Source of the DNA: Nocardioides sp. Arc9.136
GTDB lineage: Bacteria; Actinomycetota; Actinomycetes; Propionibacteriales; Nocardioidaceae
Reading direction: 5' to 3'
Assembly: GCF_030506255.1 (NCBI RefSeq)
Contig: NZ_CP113431.1
Coordinates: 2,730,001 to 2,794,000, forward strand
Length of the DNA stretch: 64,000 nt
Below, piece by piece: positions 17,208 through 25,175 of the stretch. Each line of letters opens with the position of its first letter. Within the stretch, counting starts at the first letter, position 1. The position numbers and the translations under genes are program-made. Below the pieces are notes generated by a model. The model saw only the letters and a list, made by a program, of their open reading frames with translations. It was not told the origin of the DNA and searched no databases.

Positions 17208-17846
17208 TCAGGCGGCGTCGTCGGTGGTGCGACCGCCGGCGGCGCCGTCCTGGTCCCGGCCCCGGAGGAGGAGCTCGACGACCAGGGCGGTGTCCCGCTC
17301 GAGCTCGAGGGGGTCGGTGCCGCGGTTCAGCGCGGAGATGATCATGCCGTACCACGCCTGCTCGAGCAGGCCGAGCAGGCGCAGGTCGTGCGCGGTCGGC
17401 TCGGCGATCCCGCCGGCGTCGAGCATCAGGTCGATGAAGACCTCGGTGACCCCGGCGGACGGGGTCTGGGCGACCGTGGCGTTGTTGGACTGCATCATCG
17501 CGTGCGCCAGCAGGGGGCGGCCGAGCAGCTCGCGCCCGGCCCGGACCAGCACCCGGGCGATGCCCTCCTCCGGCGACTCACCGGGGACCCGCTCGACCGC
17601 CATGGCGGCCAGGCCCTCGACCTGGGACCGCATCAGCGCGGTGAACAGGTGGGTCTTGGAGGGGAAGTAGCGGTAGAGCGTCGCGATCGCGACGCCGGCG
17701 TCCTTGGCGATGTCGTGCATCTGCACGCGCTCGAGTCCCTTGGCCGCGCCGTGGCGGGCGGCGGCGCGCAGGATGCGGGCGTACCGCTCCTTCTGCTCGC
17801 GCGACGTCGGCTCGGCGGGCGGCCGGTCCTCCGCGACTCGTGGCAC
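17208..17846 (-). CDS. KstR-like TetR-family repressor
   Basis: This is a TetR regulator of about 212 residues. The helix-turn-helix part (VQMHDIAKDAGVAIATLYRYFPSK then HLFTAL, roughly residues 40-70) closely follows the pattern I recall for KstR, the repressor of actinobacterial cholesterol genes, and the C-terminal part has a comparable helical ligand domain. GTG at 17846 is preferred because of the GAGGGGGAG stretch just upstream; an ATG at 17876 is also possible. It is the last gene of the leftward hsa-like set and converges on the acyl-CoA ligase. I infer that it responds to a CoA thioester of the pathway. Confidence 0.75.
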   Translation of the reverse strand: MPRVAEDRPPAEPTSREQKERYARILRAAARHGAAKGLERVQMHDIAKDAGVAIATLYRYFPSKTHLFTALMRSQVEGLAAMAVERVPGESPEEGIARVLVRAGRELLGRPLLAHAMMQSNNATVAQTPSAGVTEVFIDLMLDAGGIAEPTAHDLRLLGLLEQAWYGMIISALNRGTDPLELERDTALVVELLLRGRDQDGAAGGRTTDDAA

Positions 17847-17951
17847 GTCTCCCCCTCGGTGGATCGGGACCCCCATCCTCCGCGCCCCCGCGCGTGGACC
17901 TCCGCCAGCCTACCGCTGGGTGAGACGCGGCTCACGCTCCGCGTGCACCGC

Positions 17952-18575
17952 TCAGCCGCGGCCGGGGCGCGGGAGGTGCTTGTCGACGAACAGCCCGTCG
18001 GCGGACACGCAGACCTCGCCGCCGGCGACGATCTCCCCGGTCGTGCGGATCTTCCGCCCGTCCACCGACACCTGGCGGGCGCGCACGACCAGCTCCTCGA
18101 AGAGCGGCGTCGGCCGGTGGTAGCGCAGCGTGAGGGTGCCGGTCATCCCGGAGACGCCGGCCCAGTGGTTGGCGACGCCGAGGGTGTGGTCGAGCAGCAG
18201 CGCGGAGACGCCGCCGTGCACGCAGCCCGGCGGCCCCTGGTACGGCAGTCCCAGCGTCGCCCGCCCCTCGATCGACCCGTCGGGCAGGCCGCGCAGCGGC
18301 AGCGGCGGCGCGACGGCGTTCTCCGGCCCGGTGACCGGGTCGTGCCGGGTGACGCCCTCGCCGCCCCACATGTCGACGAGCCGCTGCTCGGTGGTCGGTG
18401 CGTGCTGCTCGAGGTGCTCGGCGACCTCGGTGAGCCGGGCGGCCACCTCCGTCATCTCGGCCGGGGAGGACCCGCCGGCGTGCAGCAGGGCGGCCACCAC
18501 GCGGCGTGCCGCGGCGACGGCCGCGTCCACCCCGGCGTTGCTCGGGGTGGCGGTCAGGACGGGTCGCTCGGTCAC
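17952..18575 (-). CDS. PaaI-like hotdog thioesterase
   Basis: This 207-residue protein has a helical N-terminal part and a C-terminal hotdog domain of the PaaI type (PPGCVHGGVSALLLDHTLG near residues 118-137, then TLTLRYHRPTPL). These enzymes hydrolyse acyl-CoA esters, often rescuing CoA from dead-end intermediates. GTG at 18575 has AGGAG 6 bases upstream; an ATG at 18614 lacks support. It sits between hsaC-like and tetR genes on the same strand. A perfect repeat, CCGGGAC-GGC-GTCCCGG (18646-18662), lies in the gap upstream and could be a hairpin or an operator. Confidence 0.8.
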   Translation of the reverse strand: MTERPVLTATPSNAGVDAAVAAARRVVAALLHAGGSSPAEMTEVAARLTEVAEHLEQHAPTTEQRLVDMWGGEGVTRHDPVTGPENAVAPPLPLRGLPDGSIEGRATLGLPYQGPPGCVHGGVSALLLDHTLGVANHWAGVSGMTGTLTLRYHRPTPLFEELVVRARQVSVDGRKIRTTGEIVAGGEVCVSADGLFVDKHLPRPGRG

Positions 18576-18645
18576 GGGTGGCTCCTGTCGATGAGGTCGT
18601 GCGCAGGATGGCACTGCGTCCTCGCGGGGTCCGCCGCCGCCCCGG

Positions 18646-18662
18646 CCGGGACGGCGTCCCGG
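18646..18662. promoter_or_regulatory. Inverted repeat between hsaC-like and thioesterase genes
   Basis: CCGGGAC and GTCCCGG flank GGC, a perfect 7-base inverted repeat in the 109-base gap. The arms reuse the GGGAC/GTCCC element seen at 15384-15400. It could be a hairpin after the hsaC-like gene or an operator for the thioesterase and tetR genes; no T-run follows. Confidence 0.4.
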
Positions 18663-18684
18663 GGTGAACGGACCACCACCGGCC

Positions 18685-19614
18685 TCACCTGGCGCGGGGC
18701 GAGAACGCCGCGAGGGGCTCGGAGCCGGACCAGTCGTGGCCCCAGTAGGAGTCCGCGGTGATCTCCTCGGCGGTGTACCAGTCCTCGTCGACGAGGGCCC
18801 CCTCCGTGCCGTACTCCAGGTCCCATCCGCCGGGGGCGCGGACGTAGAACGACACCATCTTGTCGTTGGTGTGCCGGCCCAGCGTCGAGGACAGCGAGAA
18901 GCCGCGGCGGTTCACCTCGTCGAGCGCCCGGCCCACCGCGTCGAGGGAGTCGACCTCCACCATCAGGTGGACCACCCCGGGCGCCTCGCCGTGCGGGGCC
19001 GGGCAGACCGCCAGGCTGTGGTGGCGCCGGTTGACGCCGAGGAACCGCACGCGGCGCGGCGGCTGGCCGGCCGGCGGCCGCGGCCCGGCGACGCGGATGG
19101 CGCCGCGCGGGAGGAACCCGAGGACCTCGGTGTAGAAGGAGAGGATGTCGTCCATGGCGGTGGTCGGGAGCACGACGTGGCCCATGCCCTGGTCCCCGGT
19201 GACGAACCGCTGCATCCACCGCGTGCGGACCGGGTCGTGGTCGAGCACGGGGCCGAAGAAGACCTCGACCGGGGTCCCGCTGGGGTCCTCGAGGAGGATC
19301 GCCGCCTCGACCGCGCGCTCGTCGCACTCGGCCTGGGTCAGCTCCGTGACGCCGAACCCCGCGGCCTCGACCGCCCGCCCGACGCGCGCCAGCGCGAACT
19401 GGTCGCGCACCTCCCAGCCGACCGCCAGGACCCGGTCGGTCGCCCCGGGCAGCACGACCAGTCGTGCCGCCCGCTCGTCCATGCGCAGGTAGAGCCCGTC
19501 GGCGTCGGGGCCACCGGTCTCCGCCAGCCCCAGCGCCTCGACCGTGAGCTCGCGCCACCGGGGCACGTCGGTGGTCTGCACGCGGAGGTAGCCCAGGCCG
19601 CGGACGTCGGTCAT
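18685..19614 (-). CDS. hsaC: Extradiol ring-cleavage dioxygenase, HsaC/BphC type
   Basis: This 309-residue type I extradiol dioxygenase has two vicinal-oxygen-chelate modules. The iron ligands fall where the family expects them: His 146 (GMGHVVL), His 216 (GVVHLMVE) and Glu 267 (WDLEYGT). HsaC opens the catechol ring of 3,4-DHSA in steroid degradation; BphC acts on dihydroxybiphenyl. The linked KshA-, HsaA- and HsaD-like genes favour the steroid-type role, but a related bicyclic catechol is possible. ATG at 19614 has GAGGTG 8 bases upstream. It follows the hsaA-like gene by 25 bases. Confidence 0.85.
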   Translation of the reverse strand: MTDVRGLGYLRVQTTDVPRWRELTVEALGLAETGGPDADGLYLRMDERAARLVVLPGATDRVLAVGWEVRDQFALARVGRAVEAAGFGVTELTQAECDERAVEAAILLEDPSGTPVEVFFGPVLDHDPVRTRWMQRFVTGDQGMGHVVLPTTAMDDILSFYTEVLGFLPRGAIRVAGPRPPAGQPPRRVRFLGVNRRHHSLAVCPAPHGEAPGVVHLMVEVDSLDAVGRALDEVNRRGFSLSSTLGRHTNDKMVSFYVRAPGGWDLEYGTEGALVDEDWYTAEEITADSYWGHDWSGSEPLAAFSPRAR

Positions 19615-19639
19615 CGCGTCGTCACCTCGGGTCGCCGCC

Positions 19640-20824
19640 TCAGATCATCGACAGGAGCGGACCGGGCGGCGGGGTCACGCCGATGTCGGTCAGCGCGGAG
19701 ACGTGGTTGACCGGGCCCGGCACGTGGATCGCGTGCGCGAGGCCCATGTGGCCGTCGCGCCAGAAGCGCTGGATCGGGTTGTCCATCCGCAGGCCGTTGC
19801 CGCCCGACCGGGCGACGACCTCGTCCATGGCGCGGACCGCGCGCCACGCGGCCGCGACCTGGGTGCGGCGCGACGCCGCGCGCTCGGCGAAGCTGATCCG
19901 CCGGCCCGCCTCGGCGGCGTCGTAGAAGCGGCTGACGTTGTCGAGCACCGCGGTCCGCGAGGCCTTGATCTCCTCGGCGGCGGCACCGATGGTCGAGAGC
20001 ACGTACGGGTCGTCGGTGATCTTGGTGCCGGTCACCTGCACGCGGGTGCGCTGGTAGGCCAGGTGCGCCGCGAGCGCCCCCTCGGCGATGCCGACGACCG
20101 CGCTGGTGATCCCCATGGGGAACGCCGTGGTGAACGGGATGTGGTACGTCGGGCTGGTGAGGCCGGCGTTGCGCGGGTGCGAGCCGTCGAGGAAGCCGGC
20201 GAAGGACATCGTGCGGTTCTCGGGGACGAACACGTCGGTGACGACGACGTCCTTGGACCCGGTGCCGCGCAGGCCGACGACGTCCCAGCTGTCCTCGACG
20301 ATCTCGTAGTCCGACCGCGGGAGGATCACGTGGTAGGCCTGCGGCGGCATGACCCGGTTGCCGTCGGCGTCGGCGAGCATCGCGCCGAGGAAGATCCACC
20401 GGCAGTGGTCGGTGCCCGAGGAGAACTGCCAGCGGCCGTTGAAGACGTAGCCGCCGTCGACGGGCCGCAGCGTGCCCATCGGGGCGTACGGCGAGGCGAT
20501 CCAGGTGTCCTGGTCCTCGCCCCAGATCGCCTCCTGCACGTCCGGGTCGCACATCGCCATCTCCCAGGGGTGCACGCCGACGATGCCGGCGACCCACCCG
20601 GTGGAGCCGTCCAGCGAGGCGATCCGCATGACCGTCTCGGCGAACTCGCGCGGGTGCGCCTCGGCGCCACCGTGCCTCGCGGGCTGGAGCATGCGCATCA
20701 CGCCGGTCTCGCGGAGCAGCTTGGCCGCTGCGTCGTCGAGACGGCCGAGCCGCTCGTTGGACTCGGCCAGCGCGGCGATCTCCTCGGCACGCTCTTCCAC
20801 GGCCGCGAGGGCGGGGTTGGTCAT
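19640..20824 (-). CDS. hsaA: Flavin-dependent monooxygenase, HsaA type (acyl-CoA dehydrogenase fold)
   Basis: This 394-residue protein has the acyl-CoA-dehydrogenase-like fold of group D flavin monooxygenases and a length typical of HsaA. Recognisable parts are QPARHGGAEAHPREF near residue 47, NGRWQFSSGTDHCRW near 130 and the end segment GNGLRMDNPIQRFWRDGHMG. HsaA hydroxylates the phenol 3-HSA to the catechol used by HsaC, with reduced flavin supplied by a separate reductase (HsaB), which I do not see here. ATG at 20824 has a strong AGGAGGTGTC ribosome site. A perfect palindrome lies 57 bases upstream at 20881-20903. Confidence 0.85.
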   Translation of the reverse strand: MTNPALAAVEERAEEIAALAESNERLGRLDDAAAKLLRETGVMRMLQPARHGGAEAHPREFAETVMRIASLDGSTGWVAGIVGVHPWEMAMCDPDVQEAIWGEDQDTWIASPYAPMGTLRPVDGGYVFNGRWQFSSGTDHCRWIFLGAMLADADGNRVMPPQAYHVILPRSDYEIVEDSWDVVGLRGTGSKDVVVTDVFVPENRTMSFAGFLDGSHPRNAGLTSPTYHIPFTTAFPMGITSAVVGIAEGALAAHLAYQRTRVQVTGTKITDDPYVLSTIGAAAEEIKASRTAVLDNVSRFYDAAEAGRRISFAERAASRRTQVAAAWRAVRAMDEVVARSGGNGLRMDNPIQRFWRDGHMGLAHAIHVPGPVNHVSALTDIGVTPPPGPLLSMI

Positions 20825-20880
20825 GACACCTCCTGTAGACGTGTCCCCACGCTCCCAGCGCGCACGTGCCGGCGCCCCCG

Positions 20881-20903
20881 GGTCTCCCGGTGACCGGGAG
20901 ACC
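20881..20903. promoter_or_regulatory. Near-perfect 23-base palindrome upstream of hsaA-like gene
   Basis: Arms GGTCTCCCGGT (20881-20891) and ACCGGGAGACC (20893-20903) are exact reverse complements around a single G. The core CCCGGTGACCGGG is the same as in the palindrome at 15384-15400. It lies in the 121-base gap between the hsaD-like stop and the hsaA-like start, so it may be a repressor site or a hairpin at the end of the hsaD-like gene. The one-base centre and the shared core favour a protein-binding site. Confidence 0.55.
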
Positions 20904-20945
20904 GCGGGGGCGCGGAGGTGGGACGGGAGAGGGGCCCTGCCGGGG

Positions 20946-21824
20946 TCAGTCGGCGCGGGTGAGGAACGCCAGCACGACCGCCTCCCAGGCCGCCTTCTGC
21001 TCGATCATCGCCCAGTGGCCGCACCTGGGGAGCACGTGCAGCTCGGCGTCGGCGATCGTGCGCATCGGCACCAGCGCCATGTCCAGCGGGCTGACCCGGT
21101 CGTCGCGGCCCCAGGTGAGCAGCGTGCGGGCGCGGACGCGGTGCAGCATCGCCCAGTACGGCGGCTCCGGCGACCGTGCAGCGGCGCGGCCCATCCCCTC
21201 GAGCGCGGCGCGGCTGTACATCCGGCGGGCGGCGGCCAGCGTGCTGGGCTCGGTCGCCTGGGCCCACCGCTGCTCGACCATCTCCTCGGTCACCAGGGAG
21301 CGGTCGTGGACCATCGAGTGCAGCCACTGCACGAGCCGCTCGCGGCTGGGTGACTCGGTGAACTCCATGAGCAGGTTCAGGCCCTCGCCCGGCGACGGGC
21401 TGAAGATCGCCTGGCCGATGCCGCCGACGGTGACCATGCGGCGTACCCGGTCGGGCTCGGCGATCGCGAGCCGGGTCGCCACCACCCCGCCCATCGAGTT
21501 GCCGACGACGTCGACGCGGTCCAGGCCCAGCCCGTCGAGGAACCGACCGACCGAGGGCAGGGCGGCCACCATCGGGTGCTGGTCGGTGGGGTCGCTGACG
21601 CCGAACCCGGGGAGCTCCAGCACCAGGCAGCGGAAGTGCTCGGCGAACACCGGCAGGTTCTCGCCGAAGTTGCGCCAGCCCGTCACACCGGGCCCGGAGC
21701 CGTGCAGCATCAGCAGCGGCGGCGCGTCCGCGTCGCCGGCCTCGTGGTAGCGCAGGACACCGTCCTCGGTGTCCAGCTCGCGCAGGGTCTGCTCGGCGGT
21801 CCAGGTGCGCACGGCGGCGATCAC
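20946..21824 (-). CDS. hsaD: Alpha/beta hydrolase, HsaD-like C-C bond hydrolase
   Basis: This 292-residue hydrolase of the meta-cleavage-product class has HGSGPGVTGW (oxyanion region, residues 41-50), nucleophile Ser 110 in VVGNSMGG, an acid in WGRDDRVSP near residue 238 and catalytic His in RCGHWAMIEQ near residue 266. Spacing fits HsaD/BphD. HsaD splits the ring-opened 4,9-DSHA into a hydroxy-dienoate and a propionate-bearing bicycle. GTG at 21824 overlaps the stop of the iclR gene (GTGA), so regulator and hydrolase are coupled. A related aromatic meta-cleavage product cannot be excluded. Confidence 0.85.
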   Translation of the reverse strand: MIAAVRTWTAEQTLRELDTEDGVLRYHEAGDADAPPLLMLHGSGPGVTGWRNFGENLPVFAEHFRCLVLELPGFGVSDPTDQHPMVAALPSVGRFLDGLGLDRVDVVGNSMGGVVATRLAIAEPDRVRRMVTVGGIGQAIFSPSPGEGLNLLMEFTESPSRERLVQWLHSMVHDRSLVTEEMVEQRWAQATEPSTLAAARRMYSRAALEGMGRAAARSPEPPYWAMLHRVRARTLLTWGRDDRVSPLDMALVPMRTIADAELHVLPRCGHWAMIEQKAAWEAVVLAFLTRAD

Positions 21825-22642
21825 GCGGTGACGGTGCGCAGGCGGCGGACCTGGCCCGGGCGCCCGAGGGCGAGGTCCGGGTGCAGCTCGAGGGAGACCT
21901 TCCGGGCGGCGTCGAGCACCAGCGGCGCCACGCGCTCCAGCGGCGTGCTCGAGTCGCCGACCAGCGAGATCGCCCCGAGGGGGCCCTCGGGTCCGCGGAC
22001 GGTCGCGGCCACGCAGGCGATGTCCTCGAAGCACTCCCCGCGCTCGAAGGCCAGGCCGTGGCGGGCGCGCACGCGGGTGAGCTCGTGGTGCAGCGCCTCG
22101 ACGTCGGCGATGGTGCGACCGGTCATCACCCGCAGGTCCTCGCCGACCCGCTCCTCGACCTCCTCGGCCGGGAGCCAGGCGAGCATCGCGCGGCCGAGCG
22201 CCGTGCAGTGCGCCGGCGCGTACCCGCCCACGCGGGAGGGCACGGCCGTCGCGAAGCGGGCGCCGATCTTGTCCAGGTAGTGCACCCGACCCTCGTCGAG
22301 GACCGCCAGGTGCACGGTGAGCCCGGTGCGGATCATCAGCGAGTGCAGGTGGGCCGACGCCGCGGCCCGCAGCTCGGAGGTGTCGTCGACGACGCCCCCG
22401 AGGTGCAGCGCACGCTGGCCGAGGCTGTAGCCGAAGCTGGAGTGCTCCAGCCAGTTCAGCTTCAGCAGCTGGTCGAGGATGCGGTGCGCGGTCGAGCGCG
22501 GCAGGTGGGTGATGCGGGCGACGTCCTCGAGGGTCAGCCGGGCCGACCGGCCCGGGAACGCATCGAGGATCAGGGTCATCCGCTCGACCATCGAGGGCGG
22601 CAGCTCACGGCGCTCGGGGGCTTCGGAGCGGGCGACGGTCAT
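21821..22642 (-). CDS. IclR-family transcriptional regulator
   Basis: This 273-residue regulator has an N-terminal winged helix-turn-helix (RLTLEDVARITHLPRSTAHR, residues 35-54) and a C-terminal IclR effector domain (GLTVHLAVLDEGRVHYLDK, then PAHCTALGRAMLAWLP). ATG at 22642 has GGAGG 7 bases upstream. It is the first gene of the leftward hsaD-A-C set and diverges from kshA, a usual position for a regulator of both. Two inverted CTAGAATTC elements lie in the shared gap. The effector is unknown. Confidence 0.85.
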   Translation of the reverse strand: MTVARSEAPERRELPPSMVERMTLILDAFPGRSARLTLEDVARITHLPRSTAHRILDQLLKLNWLEHSSFGYSLGQRALHLGGVVDDTSELRAAASAHLHSLMIRTGLTVHLAVLDEGRVHYLDKIGARFATAVPSRVGGYAPAHCTALGRAMLAWLPAEEVEERVGEDLRVMTGRTIADVEALHHELTRVRARHGLAFERGECFEDIACVAATVRGPEGPLGAISLVGDSSTPLERVAPLVLDAARKVSLELHPDLALGRPGQVRRLRTVTA

Positions 22643-22870
22643 GGCGGTTCCTCCAGAACTGAAATGAATTCTAGGTGCGGTGGCGAGCGCCACACTACCG
22701 ATCCCCGAGCCGGATGGAAGAGCGAAACTAGAATTCGTTCTTGTTTTTGCCCTGGCGACCCGGTTCCCTGGGGGCCGGGCGGTGCTTCCGCTCACCGGGA
22801 CGACCCGATCCCGGCCCGGCCGAGCGGTCCGACACTCGACGGACCGCACCCAGCACCGTTGGAGGAGCAG
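22643..22870. promoter_or_regulatory. Divergent iclR-kshA control region with two CTAGAATTC sites
   Basis: This 228-base gap contains unusually AT-rich patches. GAATTCTAG at 22666-22674 and CTAGAATTC at 22728-22736 are inverted copies 62 bases apart; read outward each continues with [A/G]TT. The right copy reads AGAATTCGTTCT, which matches the AGAAC-NN-GTTCT form I recall for KstR sites except for one base. At 22792-22814 lies a 23-base element matching 15358-15380 at 20 positions. GGAGGAG precedes the kshA ATG. Sites are seen; which regulator binds which is inferred. Confidence 0.55.
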
Positions 22871-24025
22871 ATGAGCGTCGCCAAGGACGAGGTCCGCCAG
22901 ATCGAGGCGGAGGCCGCGCCGACCCGCTTCGCCCGGGGCTGGCACTGCCTCGGGCTCGAGCGGGACTTCCGTGACGGCAAGCCGCACGGCATCGAGGCGT
23001 TCGGCCAGAAGCTGGTCGTCTTCGCCACGAGCGACGGCGAGGTGAAGGTCCTCGACTCCTACTGCCGCCACATGGGCGGCGACCTGTCCCAGGGCACGGT
23101 CAAGGGCGACGAGCTCGCCTGCCCGTTCCACGACTGGCGCTGGGGCGGCGACGGCCGCTGCAAGCAGATCCCCTACGCCCGCCGCGTCCCGCTCCGCGCG
23201 CGCACCCAGGCCTGGCACACGCTGGTCCAGGACGGCATGCTCTTCGTCTGGAACGACCCCGAGGGCAACCCGCCGCCGGCCGACGTGACGATCCCGCGGA
23301 TCGAGGGCTACGAGGACCCCGAGTGGAGCGACTGGGTCTGGTACACCACCACGATCGAGGGCGCGAACTGCCGCGAGATCGTCGACAACGTCGTGGACAT
23401 GGCGCACTTCTTCTACGTGCACTACTCGTTCCCGACGTACTTCAAGAACGTCTTCGAGGGCCACACCGCGACGCAGTGGATGAACGGCGAGAGTCGCGAG
23501 GACATCCTGCCCCCGCCGAAGGCGGGTCGCCCGCCCGCCGTCAAGGCCCAGACCTCGGTCGCGACATACCACGGCCCGTCGTTCATGATCGACGACCTCG
23601 TCTACCACTACGACGACTTCGACGTCCCGAGCGTGCTGATCAACTGCCACTACCCGGTCGACGCCAACACCTTCGTGCTCCAGTACGGCGTGATGGTCAA
23701 GAAGCTGCCCGGCCTCGACGACGCCGAGGCGGCCGTCATGGCCCAGAAGATGGGCAACTTCATCCGGCTCGGCTTCGAGCAGGACGTCGCGATCTGGAAG
23801 AGCAAGGCCCGCATCGACAACCCGCTGCTGTGCGAGGAGGACGGGCCGGTCTACCAGCTCCGCCGCTGGTACGAGCAGTTCTACGTCGACGCCGCCGCGG
23901 TGACCCCCGAGATGACCGAGCGCTTCGAGTTCGAGATCGACACCACCCGGCCCAACGAGGCCTGGCGCCGGGAGGTCGAGGCGAACCTCGCCCGCAAGGC
24001 CGAGGCCAGCGGCCAGCCCGTCTGA
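22871..24025 (+). CDS. kshA: Rieske oxygenase, KshA type (3-ketosteroid 9-alpha-hydroxylase oxygenase)
   Basis: This 384-residue Rieske non-haem iron oxygenase has cluster ligands Cys 65, His 67, Cys 84 and His 87 (SYCRHMGGDL, ACPFHDW). The mononuclear iron ligands are His 179, His 184 (DMAHFFYVH) and an Asp near 305 (FEQDVAIW). Spacing, length and the segment IVDNVVDMAHFFYVH agree with KshA, which hydroxylates C9 of 3-ketosteroids and so opens ring B. KshA needs a ferredoxin reductase (KshB), not seen here. It is the first gene of a seven-gene run to 28912 with only overlapping junctions. The exact steroid substrate is not readable. Confidence 0.9.
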   Translation: MSVAKDEVRQIEAEAAPTRFARGWHCLGLERDFRDGKPHGIEAFGQKLVVFATSDGEVKVLDSYCRHMGGDLSQGTVKGDELACPFHDWRWGGDGRCKQIPYARRVPLRARTQAWHTLVQDGMLFVWNDPEGNPPPADVTIPRIEGYEDPEWSDWVWYTTTIEGANCREIVDNVVDMAHFFYVHYSFPTYFKNVFEGHTATQWMNGESREDILPPPKAGRPPAVKAQTSVATYHGPSFMIDDLVYHYDDFDVPSVLINCHYPVDANTFVLQYGVMVKKLPGLDDAEAAVMAQKMGNFIRLGFEQDVAIWKSKARIDNPLLCEEDGPVYQLRRWYEQFYVDAAAVTPEMTERFEFEIDTTRPNEAWRREVEANLARKAEASGQPV

Positions 24026-24372
24026 TGGCGGTCCGTCCCGACAACCGCCTCTCCGACGGGCCGATGACGCCGGTCGCCTGCACCACGTGCGGCGCCCGGG
24101 TCGAGGCCCGCAAGAGCAGCTGGGAGCAGACCACCGTGCAGTGGCACGAGGACGCCGTGGAGCGGTGCCTCGAGCGGCGCGCGAGCGGTCCGCGGCCCGG
24201 CCCGAACGGCACGGCCTTCCCGGGCTGCCAGGCGTTGCGCGACAGCGTGCGCGAGGCCGCCGTACGCGGCGAGCTGCCCGTCCAGGACGGCGCTCCCCTG
24301 CCGACCAACCCCGAGCACCCCGGCAACCCCGACCACCCCGGCAATCCCGAACACGAGGTGTCCCACGCATGA
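24025..24372 (+). CDS. Small unknown protein with CxxC motif and C-terminal NPxHPG repeats
   Basis: This 115-residue protein starts in a TGATG overlap with kshA and ends in an ATGA overlap with the SDR gene, so it is translated with them. A CTTCGARVEARKSSWEQ segment (residues 19-35) gives one CxxC pair; two further cysteines follow (ERCLERR, FPGCQAL), so four cysteines could bind a metal. The tail carries three short repeats (NPEHPG, NPDHPG, NPEHE). I know no function for the family. Its place right after an oxygenase suggests an electron-transfer or stabilising partner, but it lacks a classical ferredoxin pattern. Confidence 0.7.
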   Translation: MAVRPDNRLSDGPMTPVACTTCGARVEARKSSWEQTTVQWHEDAVERCLERRASGPRPGPNGTAFPGCQALRDSVREAAVRGELPVQDGAPLPTNPEHPGNPDHPGNPEHEVSHA

Positions 24373-25175
24373 TCGACGTCGACCGGCACGGCCCCTGGGC
24401 GGTCATCGCGGGCGGTTCGGAGGGCGTGGGCGCGTCCTTCGCCACCCAGCTCGCCGAGGCCGGCCTGGACCTGGTGCTGCTCGCCCGGAAGCCCGGCCCG
24501 CTCGAGGAGACCGCCGAGGCGGCACGCGCCCTGGGCGCGGAGGTGCGGACGCTCGCCGTCGACCTCACCGACGCCGACGCGATGGAGCGGATCGCCGAGG
24601 TCACCGCCGACCTCGAGGTCGGCCTGCTGGTCTACAACGCCGGCGCGAACACCTACGGGCACGAGTTCGTGTCCGGCGAGCTCGACCGCTTCCAGCAGGT
24701 CATCGACCTCAACATCACCGCCCAGCTCGCCCTGGTCCGCCACTTCGGCGGGCTCATGAAGGAGCGCCGCCGCGGCGGCCTGCTCCTCGTGGGGTCGCTG
24801 GCCGGCTTCATGGGCTCCGCCCAGATCTCGGTGTACGCCGCGGTCAAGGCGTTCTGCCGCGTCTTCGCCGAGGGGCTGTGGCTGGAGATGCGCGAGCACG
24901 ACGTGGACGTCCTGGAGTTCGTGCTGGGCGTGACGCGCACCCCGGCGATGGCACGCGCCGGGCTGTCCATGGACATCCCCGGCCTGCACGTCTCCGAGCC
25001 CGACGACGTCGCCCGCCAGGCGCTCGCCTCGCTCGGCGACGGCCCGGTCCAGGTGGCCGCGGGCAACGAGAAGGCCGTCGAGGTCCGCAGCCGCACCGAC
25101 CGCGCGCGGCTGGTGCTCGGCGCGCACGAGGCGTCGAAGAAGATGCTGCCCCCGGCCTCCGCGCCGGCCCGGTGA
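24369..25175 (+). CDS. Short-chain dehydrogenase/reductase
   Basis: This 268-residue classical SDR has the dinucleotide motif GGSEGVG near residues 15-21, a core NAG in VYNAGAN, catalytic Ser in LVGSLAG and YAAVK for the Tyr/Lys pair. The ATG at 24369 overlaps the stop of the small cysteine protein. It probably oxidises or reduces a hydroxyl or keto group of a pathway intermediate. Cofactor preference and substrate are not certain from sequence. Confidence 0.85.
   Translation: MIDVDRHGPWAVIAGGSEGVGASFATQLAEAGLDLVLLARKPGPLEETAEAARALGAEVRTLAVDLTDADAMERIAEVTADLEVGLLVYNAGANTYGHEFVSGELDRFQQVIDLNITAQLALVRHFGGLMKERRRGGLLLVGSLAGFMGSAQISVYAAVKAFCRVFAEGLWLEMREHDVDVLEFVLGVTRTPAMARAGLSMDIPGLHVSEPDDVARQALASLGDGPVQVAAGNEKAVEVRSRTDRARLVLGAHEASKKMLPPASAPAR

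Noticed and set aside
18325..18345. CCCGGTGACCGGG core inside the thioesterase gene
   Set aside because: It encodes part of the protein, so the short core can occur by chance. This lowers the weight of the core alone; the claim rests on the intergenic 23-mer and the longer arms.
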